In this document: positions 56,721 to 64,000 of the stretch, one piece after another
Numbering within the stretch: the first letter of the stretch is position 1
Layout: each line of letters opens with the position of its first letter
DNA from: Lepisosteus oculatus
Lineage: Eukaryota > Chordata > Actinopteri > Semionotiformes > Lepisosteidae
Direction of reading: 5' to 3'
DNA: 64,000 nt
Assembly (NCBI RefSeq): GCF_040954835.1
Contig: NC_090723.1
Span: 9,310,001 to 9,374,000, forward strand
Notes under the pieces: model-generated
What the model was told of the DNA's origin: nothing
The model's input: only the letters and a program-made list of their open reading frames with translations
Database searches by the model: none
Translations under genes and position numbers: made by a program

Positions 56721-56834
56721 TGTTCACGGCTTGCAGAAACAGATGCAGAACGTTTCCTCTTATGCTTAATGAACTTCATCATTTGTACACTACATGTCAA
56801 TGTTTAATTGGAAACACCGAATGAGATTCTGTTT

Positions 56835-57113
56835 CTCTTCAGGGCGACACCATTTTGGTGAGGTTAGACTTCCTGGGGTGCGATCTGTGTGGAGTTTGCA
56901 TGTTTCCCCTTTGTGTCCTCCGGTTTTCTCCCACAAAGACATGCTGGTAGGTTAATTGGCTTCTGGGAAAATCAGTCCTGCTGTGAGTGTGTGCATGTTT
57001 GTGCCTGTCTGTGCTCTGTGGATTGGCGTCCTGTCCAGGGTGTACCCTGCCGTGTGCCTGCTGCATGCTGGGATAGGCTCTGGCTCCCCACAACAGAAAA
57101 CGGATGGATGAAT
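56835..57113 (-). mobile_element. Interspersed repeat, family 2, reverse copy
   Basis: It contains GTGGAGTTTGCATGTTTCCC, GGATTGGCGTCCTGTCCAGG and GCATGCTGGGATAGGCTCTG, the reverse complement of the family at 52868-53492. Its internal TG run is short. Confidence 0.75.
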
Positions 57114-60100
57114 GTTTCTCTTGAGAAGCTTTCCCAACAAGATTTTCTCTCCCAACGCACAGAAGATGTGAGGAGATGCCGTAGCAGGAGAATCTAGGCA
57201 GCATGAATGAGCTCGGGGCCTCGGTTTCAATTTAAGTGCCAGCATGTTGAGCCACATGGTAGCTGAGCTGACGCTGAAGAGAGATATGCCACTGCCCAGG
57301 AATCCCACAAACCTCACATTCATTTTCCCTGTAGCCCTTCAGCCTGCAGGTATAATCAGATTGCACCTGATCAGAGCCAGGAGCCTCACACAGGCAGTGC
57401 CAAACACATCAGACACTCGTTAGCTTAGGAAGTGAAGAGGACCAGGTGCTCACAGATCACAACCAGGTCTGAAGTCTGAATTTCCCTGCATGGTTTGACA
57501 AGGAACTAGTCAATTCAGTTGATCTGTTCACCCATCGATTTGTACCCTTCACCTTTGTGGTAATGTTGTTAAACAGATGTTGCATCTGGGAGGAACAGAC
57601 TAAAGCAGTTTACACCTTTCCTATAGATTTCTCTCTCTCTCGACATCCACTCTTATCATACCTATACCTTTGTCAAGGACAACATTCATGGCAATTAGAC
57701 CCATAAACCTCAGACACAGCACACTATAATTATTAAGAATGCTGTGCTGTTCAGTTCAAACAAACAATTTCTTCCTGTTTATAAAATTATCAAGAGTCCC
57801 GCATCCTTGGACACGGGTGAAACGTTTTACTGCCGTGTCCCTCAGTAAATCTTCGTTGTCAGGCAGCACAAACTGTTCCAGAGCAGAGGCTGAAAATAGG
57901 CCGTGGTCATCAAAGCGAGCAGTGGGTTCAATACAGTGTGTTCCAGTAAACCTGGAGGCGATGCCTTCATTAAACACACCAGTCAGGTTTTCTGAATCAT
58001 AAAACATGGCCAATGTACAACGCCCTCAGCTCGACCGCTCGGCTTTTAATTGACTGAGCGCAGTGAATTTTAACCGTCTTTTTCTCTTCTCTTCTGTACT
58101 TGAAAAATAGGTCGAAAATGTCCAGTTGACTATAAAACAAAAGAAGCATCGGCACCCTAGGATTCTACTTTAAATCTAAACCACGACAGCAGACGATGAG
58201 CACGTTTCAGGTTGTTTGCGTTGGGGGAGAAGCGTGTAGCGCGGGGGGTTAGTGTATTTCTTACATCTGTACAGGAGGGGGCAGGATTGGAAACAAAAAC
58301 TCCAGAGACCACAAAAACTATAATTTACATCGATAAGGAAACACGAATGACACCGAATCATTCGGAGGAAATATTTTCGGGGAACTGGGGTAGCATGATT
58401 AATGAATTAAATCTGCAGGGAACCTTCAGGAAAGAGTAAAAACGAAAAATATGTTTATCACCCGTCAACGTAAAATAAAGAATAAAATTGTCTACAGAGA
58501 ATAACGTTTCAATGTTGTCATTACTTAGGCCACAGTGTGACGATTTACGAAGCTACTGCAGCTCCTGTATATCTATACATTCCGTTATAGTACTTCTGAC
58601 TGGTTCGTTTATTTATAATTCTCACCAGAACAGATATTTCGTCCGCTGTTATTCGCACTGAAGTCGCGTCCATACTGGTCTTGCTTTGTGCCTCCTTTGT
58701 CAAAACCCTCCTGTCATTTGCTGCTCCTGTGCAAACACACTCACAGACCCGTCGAGAACAAGGGAGGCTGCTCTTTCTGGCTGGCAGGGTTAATATTCTG
58801 TTGAAAGCCGTGAATGTGCAGCTGTGTACTGATGCAGCAGAAACATGGTTTTTAATTCGATTTCTGGAACGCTTTTCTTTCCGCCCCGTGCCGGACCTTA
58901 CACTGTCCGTTTTTGTCAAGCTCCTGGGTCACTGGGATTCACATTTTGGAAAAGTTCAGGAACAGCAAATAAAAACCGGAAATCAGAACCAATGTTTGCC
59001 GACTGATCTGTTTCTTCCGCCTGGATCATTGCTGGACCAGTACGGATATCATTACAATATCGGCCAAATAATCAAATTGCCGTTCTAATACTCTGCAGGA
59101 CTGTCTTTTTACTTTTTAAAAAAAAAACGATCTTAGTTTAAGCAGCACTGTCTGTCCGGGCAGTCAACGCTGCGCGCTCCGGGTAGCCGATACCGGAGGT
59201 GATGAAACCGCACTCAAGTCATAATTCAAAAATTACTTCACTTTAACAGCACAAAAAAAAAACGGAAATGGAGATAAAAGAGGAAGGAAAGGGGTTATTT
59301 GAACCTCTGGGTTTAAGAGGGCGAGAGCGCAGGCCGTGCTGCACAGAGCGCTGGACACGTCACATCTGGGCCAGATGCCTCGCGCCGCCACCCGGCTCGC
59401 TACTCCCGCGTGACATCCGCGTTTATTACAGCCCGTCCAGACGCGCCCTGCAAATGTGCTTGTTACTGCCTCTATGCACAGAGAAAAACGGTATTCCTCT
59501 CAGTATTTTTTTTATACCTTAGCGCCGCAGCGGGAAACCGAGTGGAGACAACCTTCTCGCGGTGTCTTCTGCGTTTTGCAGAACGGTTTGAACAATACAC
59601 ATCTGTTTCGCACCGTAGGTTTGACAGATAAACTGGAAAAAAATTAGATGTATTAAATATAATAATTTATTACTTCTCGTCAATTAAATCACCCAGGCGC
59701 TTTATTCGGGATTATGTAGGATTATACATGTGGCGATATTCAGACTCAGGAAACTTCCTTTTAAGTTAAGACATATGGAATGAAATCGTTTTATTCCATT
59801 GTTTTGGTAGTTTCAGTCTTTCACTGTCAGGTAGATCACTGCGTATACATGTGGCTAACGGGGGGCGTGGATTGTTTCAGAACCTTTTCTAAAAAGGAAA
59901 ATATTATTTCCCCTCAACCTAAATACACACCAGAAATCGGTCTGCTTTCTAAACCGACGAGACAATGAAAAAATACAACTTTGTCCCAGAAACAACTGCA
60001 ATTTATAAGGTCAGGATCATTGCAGCGCACAATAAAATTTCACACACAACTAACATGCATCCCAGAGCATTTGATCTTTAAGTGCGCAGTAAATATCGAT

Positions 60101-61042
60101 AAATGTGCGCCTTTGAATCGAACTGATTTGGCTTTTGCGCACACAGGTAGTGTATAATTGACAGTATCCGGCCTCACTGGGACCTAATGGTGTACGTAAT
60201 GCGCGGATTATTCAAATAAACGCAAATAATTAGGAGAAGATTTGACGATGTGGCTCTGAAAAGCCTATTCTGTTGCGCAATAACAGAAGGGCCTGTTGTA
60301 TACATTCATAGAGCTGGTTAAAGAAGCTCGCCAAAACTTTTTCCATATAAAACTCGGGGAGACACATTTCTTTCGGGTTTTTTACTGCGCTGCCCCTAAG
60401 AAGAAATATCAGATCAAAGACGATATTTTAATTATTTAATTCTAAACACGCAGAATGCTGTTGGAGTTACAGAAAATTACATAAGAACACAGGCAGTTAA
60501 AATGAAGAGGGGATTTTTTTTCCTATGTAGCTAGTTTGGCTGGTAGACGGATTCCACCCAGTTGTTCCTTATTCGGAGGGAGCGTAGATACCAGCTTATA
60601 TAGATATAGCAAACCCGTTGCGTAAAAATGGACGCCTCTTTCTCAGGCTTGAACCTGCTCCCGAGTTTCAGTGTGTGTGCTCTGCTTCGAGTTTCGCTGC
60701 TCATTCTTCAAGCTGAAGATGCCGAATTCTTTGCCAATACCTTGCTGGGGATTCTGAATACTCGAACCAGGTCCCCTCGGAGTTTTAAGACTAAAGAGAC
60801 TCGGTCATTTTAGCCTGTCGGTCTAGGACATTTCTTGGAACGGAACAGAACGTCCTTCTCCGGACACACTTCAAGGTAGCAATAACCAAAATTGGACACA
60901 GTATTCAAAATGTTTTTTTTTTCCAGGCTGCTGCGCTTGGGGTGACGTCAGATTGTTTCAAGACTTATTTGTACTGACATGCGCACTTCCGAATCAAGCA
61001 CATCCTTAGAAACCTCCTTACCTGTCCGGTGTGCTTCTTCCT

Positions 61043-61043
<1 letters not shown>
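57114..61043. other. Unassigned DNA
   Basis: About 3.9 kb with no recognised gene or repeat. Two longer open frames (57756-58013 minus, 85 codons; 58681-59088 plus, 135 codons) resemble no family I know. A gene is possible but unsupported. Confidence 0.35.

Positions 61044-61081
<38 letters not shown>
61044..61081. repeat. (AAT)n microsatellite
   Basis: About 12 TAA/AAT units followed by further AT-rich low-complexity sequence to about 61150. Confidence 0.95.
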
Positions 61082-61083
<2 letters not shown>

Positions 61084-61149
61084 GAAGACTTTTATTATTT
61101 TATTATTTATTAATTTATTATTAATAATAATTATTTTATTAATAATAAC

Positions 61150-61229
61150 AAAAGTCGGCTCCACGGCCGAAACGTTGTGTTTTCTTTCTTCTTCTTTTTT
61201 CAGCATGGAATAAACCTATTACTTGTTCC
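61150..61229 (+). mobile_element. Penelope-like terminal fragment, second copy
   Basis: GTCGGCTCCACGGCCGAAAC (a clean stem II plus GAAA of a hammerhead-type motif) is followed by the same pyrimidine run and GCATGGAATAAACCTATTAC as at 54940-54988. The left foldback arm is missing here. Confidence 0.55.
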
Positions 61230-61380
61230 ATAATAATAATAAAGTTTATTTTATATAGCGCCTTTAAAGGTGGCTTCTCAAAGCGCTTAAACCCTTTCTA
61301 ACTGGCTACAGCCACCAGGTACAGGACGCGCTTTAGAAGGTCATGGTTGGAAGGGGCCAAGGGTAACGTTCACGGTAACC
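61230..61380 (-). mobile_element. Interspersed repeat tail, reverse
   Basis: Read on the minus strand it ends AGGCGCTATATAAAATAAAC then (ATT)n, a common fish SINE/LINE-type tail, preceded by GCGCTTTGAGAAGCCACC. It is distinct in body from family 1. Confidence 0.6.
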
Positions 61381-61399
61381 CTAAAAAAACACTATCTGA

Positions 61400-61960
61400 T
61401 CATTCACTTGGGGCGACAGTATCGGAGGTACCAACGTCGCCGTCTGCGGTCGCTCTCCCCCATCTTGTTTGTGTTTAACTGTGAACTGGAGGGGAATCTC
61501 TGCCCTGAACTGGCCGGAATTCATTGCAGCGGGATTCTGGGGCTTTTCCCGCCGCTCCTCCTCTCGTCTCCCCTCATCACCACGCGGCAGAAGAGAATGA
61601 ACAGATGTTCTCCGGGATCGCACATGTCTGATCTGCTTCACCCTTCGCTAAGGCGGGAAACGATTCTGTTACGCAGAGTATTATTAATAACCGGGCCTGT
61701 TACTATGAACCCCGGACCTCGCAGTAGCAGCCGGGCCGATGATGTCAACCGCGGGCCGTGGTGTCGTGTAACACGCAGGTCACCCGGGCGGCCTTGGCGG
61801 TGGGTCACAGCGTAACTCGGAAGCCGGATGTTCCGGACGCGGCTGGCGAGTGAGAACAGCGGAACCACGCGGCGGATCTCCGCGCGGCAGAGCGCCAGAC
61901 CAGGCCCGGCTGCTGGAAACCCGACTCCGCCGCCGGCGGCCGCACACAGTCGCACACAGT
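61400..61960 (+). other. CpG-rich stretch with possible LINE relic
   Basis: Dense CpG from about 61690 to 61940. The + frame from 61408 encodes LLITGPVTMNPGP (near 61681-61719), which resembles the 2A-type N-terminus of some CR1/L2-like retrotransposon proteins, but the canonical DVE residues are not kept and no reverse transcriptase is visible. Confidence 0.3.
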
Positions 61961-62047
61961 AGCAGTGTCCCGACAGCGATGAGCCAGGATTTATAATCAA
62001 TTACACCGAGTCTGCAGCGAAGATCACTTACACTTCTTCAACCCTTA

Positions 62048-62098
62048 CATCATCATCATCATCATCATCATCATCATAACAACAACAACAACAACAAT
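62048..62098. repeat. (ATC)n and (ACA)n compound microsatellite
   Basis: About ten CAT/ATC units followed by ACA units, then ATA-rich sequence to about 62175. Confidence 0.95.
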
Positions 62099-62182
62099 AA
62101 TAATCATAATAATAATGATAATAATAATACGTTATAGAATAATAATATTCTTCTTCGATTATTATTATTATTAAATGAACAA

Positions 62183-62525
62183 TTATTCAATTCCATTTAG
62201 TTTTCTATAGCGCCTTTCACAACAAGGTTGCCCCAAGGCGCTTACCAAAACAAGTGACCACACATGTGAATACAGAGCAGAAAAGACCAAAAACGCCTTA
62301 GTAAGGAGAAAAAAACCCTCTAGGGGTCCAAGGTCAACTGGCTGCTCAACCCCTTTGGGCATGCTAACATTATACAATTAAAAAAAGAAATAAATGAATG
62401 AGGGTATTAATCCATCCATCATGTCTTCTGTATGTCAGTACTCCATGCAGATCTCTGTAGACCAGCAAAATCCTCCTAAACGTTAGCTATATCCCTGAGG
62501 TCCCTCTTGGATCCATATTCAGGAA
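62183..62525 (-). mobile_element. Interspersed repeat, family 1, copy B
   Basis: Reverse-oriented match to 51930-52346 over its whole length, including the AGGCGCTATAGAAAAC tail and the GGTTGAGCAGCCAGTTGACC block. The two copies face each other across about 10 kb. Confidence 0.8.
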
Positions 62526-64000
62526 CATTTAAGGACAACTACTTGAAACGTTGTCCAGTTATACAAGTATTTAGAGCTGTTCTATTTCCTAACCTTACTG
62601 GAAGCTCAGTCTTCTCCGGTCGAGATACTTCTCCGGCGCTGGACAATGACGATCGGTCTCCAATGAAAAGCAGGACCCGAAATCCGGTCCAGGCGATGCT
62701 TCGCCGCAAATGATCTTAAAAGACACACAAAAAAAACAAAAACAAAACAGTTTTAAACGTGAAATACATTTATACATTTCCGCCTTCGAAAACGTGAAGG
62801 CTTTAATTCTGTAACACTTTCGCGTAGATAAAGCAAAAGCACTAAATGGTTCCGCTGAATAGTTTTATACATAGTATTCAATAGTTTTATAATAATATTA
62901 TAATTATAATAATATAACTTTATTCTCAAATATTTGGGGAGATGAAAAATGTAGAGGCATACGAGTACAAAAAGTAAACACAGGCGTAGTGAATTTTGGT
63001 CGCATCAGTAGTTATGATGAATTTTGGTCGTAGCTGTGCACAATTATTGAGTGCACACTTATTGAGTGCACAATATTGAGAAAATAATTGCCGGCAGATA
63101 TAGACAACGCAGGAGAAGCGTTCTAAATTAAACATGACTAATTCATTGAAATTAAACTGTGCAAGCACATGATATTCGTATACATCAAATATTGAACATA
63201 ATGTGGTTCATGTGCACTGCATTTACTGAAGTACAATGTAAGTGTCCATTAGCCGTGTAACATTGACGACACGGTCCCTGCTTTCTGGCTGTCAGAACTA
63301 TACGAAGGATCAACCAATGGATTTTAACACAGACGTATATCATGAGATATCTCAGGATTTAGTTTTGTTTTGATTTCTTAAAGAATGTATACATTAACTT
63401 ATGACAGAGGTGTTTTCCGTTTTTAAATCAAACCTTACACGGGGTATTTAGGTATACTTAAAGTATTTAAAGAGACACATAAAGATCAAACTGTTTTTAA
63501 TTTCACGTTCGTCATTTTCTTTGAAATGCAGACAGTACGGGTCTTTTTTCCACAGGCCAGAAATCCTAGGAAATTCAAATCGATGGACCAATTCTTGATA
63601 TTATGCATGTTCTTTAAACCAGTTTTTTAAAGAGGTAAATCTGCACTGATAGAAACGAATTTATGTAGATATGTTACCATCTGTTATTATTTTGTCCAAG
63701 TTCGAATAATTAAATACCACTTTTCTTCATCACGTGTTCCATTACCTTCACAACTAAAAAAATGGTTAACAGCCGTTCTAGTGCTCATAAAATAACGAAG
63801 CGTTTCAGCACAGACAAGCGGTTGTTGATGTTAAAGAAGAAGATAAGAAAAGTAACAAACTCTCAGAACATCAGGCTGGGTTGGAAGATAGTAGATTAAT
63901 CTCATCCAGCAGTTTCTTGAACAAATAGGACTGAAGTTCGTAAATAGTTTGATGCTTATTCACCAATTTTATTCATTATATTTGTAAGGGGTGACCTTGA
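62526..64000. other. Right-end AT-rich DNA
   Basis: No gene, RNA or clear interspersed repeat recognised. No Hox13-type homeobox is present. Confidence 0.4.

Noticed and set aside
58681-59088. 135-codon + strand open frame
   Set aside because: No similarity to a family I know, no context; chance in repeat-region DNA is likely.

Overview
This window is part of the HoxB cluster of a ray-finned fish. Five two-exon Hox genes lie head-to-tail on the minus strand. Reading the + strand left to right they are hoxb6 (1118-3165), hoxb7 (12864-17140), hoxb8 (19359-20711), hoxb9 (28262-32228) and hoxb10 (40542-43677). Each has a hexapeptide or equivalent tryptophan motif, a phase-1 intron and a second exon holding the homeodomain. 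The mir-196 hairpin sits on the same strand between hoxb9 and hoxb10, its known place in HoxB clusters. HoxB10 is absent from tetrapods, so this is a fish. The repeat families on the right are of a kind I associate with gar, bowfin, sturgeon and similar non-teleost fishes, but a teleost HoxBa cluster cannot be excluded from sequence alone.

Layout: 1-546 is the flank towards hoxb5, which lies outside the window. From 547 to about 51.9 kb is Hox territory. It contains five genes, mir-196, introns and intergenic DNA with simple-sequence tracts, but I recognise no interspersed repeat in it. At about 51.9 kb the character changes abruptly: 51.9-62.5 kb carries several repeat families (a repeat with a CTATAAAA-like tail, a foldback Penelope-like fragment nested in another repeat, an (AC)n-expanded repeat, and degraded copies). 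A strong CTCF-like motif lies at 51726-51743, just inside the boundary. No hoxb13 is visible in the 20 kb upstream of hoxb10.

How the parts work together: the Hox proteins are homeodomain transcription factors that pattern the trunk axis, usually with PBX/MEIS partners. mir-196 is embedded among its targets. The hoxb8 3' region carries a near-perfect 22-nt complementary (cleavage-type) site, hoxb7 has an 8-mer and a 7-mer seed site, and hoxb6 has an 8-mer. The cluster therefore contains both a posterior repressor and its more anterior targets.

The most unusual sequence signals are: a 157-bp stretch of complete identity between the hoxb6 and hoxb7 homeoboxes, synonymous sites included, which suggests recent gene conversion; a Trp-to-Tyr change at homeodomain position 56 of hoxb7 just outside that tract; a multi-tier palindrome at 24909-24987 between hoxb8 and hoxb9; and an orphan CpG island about 6.5 kb upstream of hoxb10.
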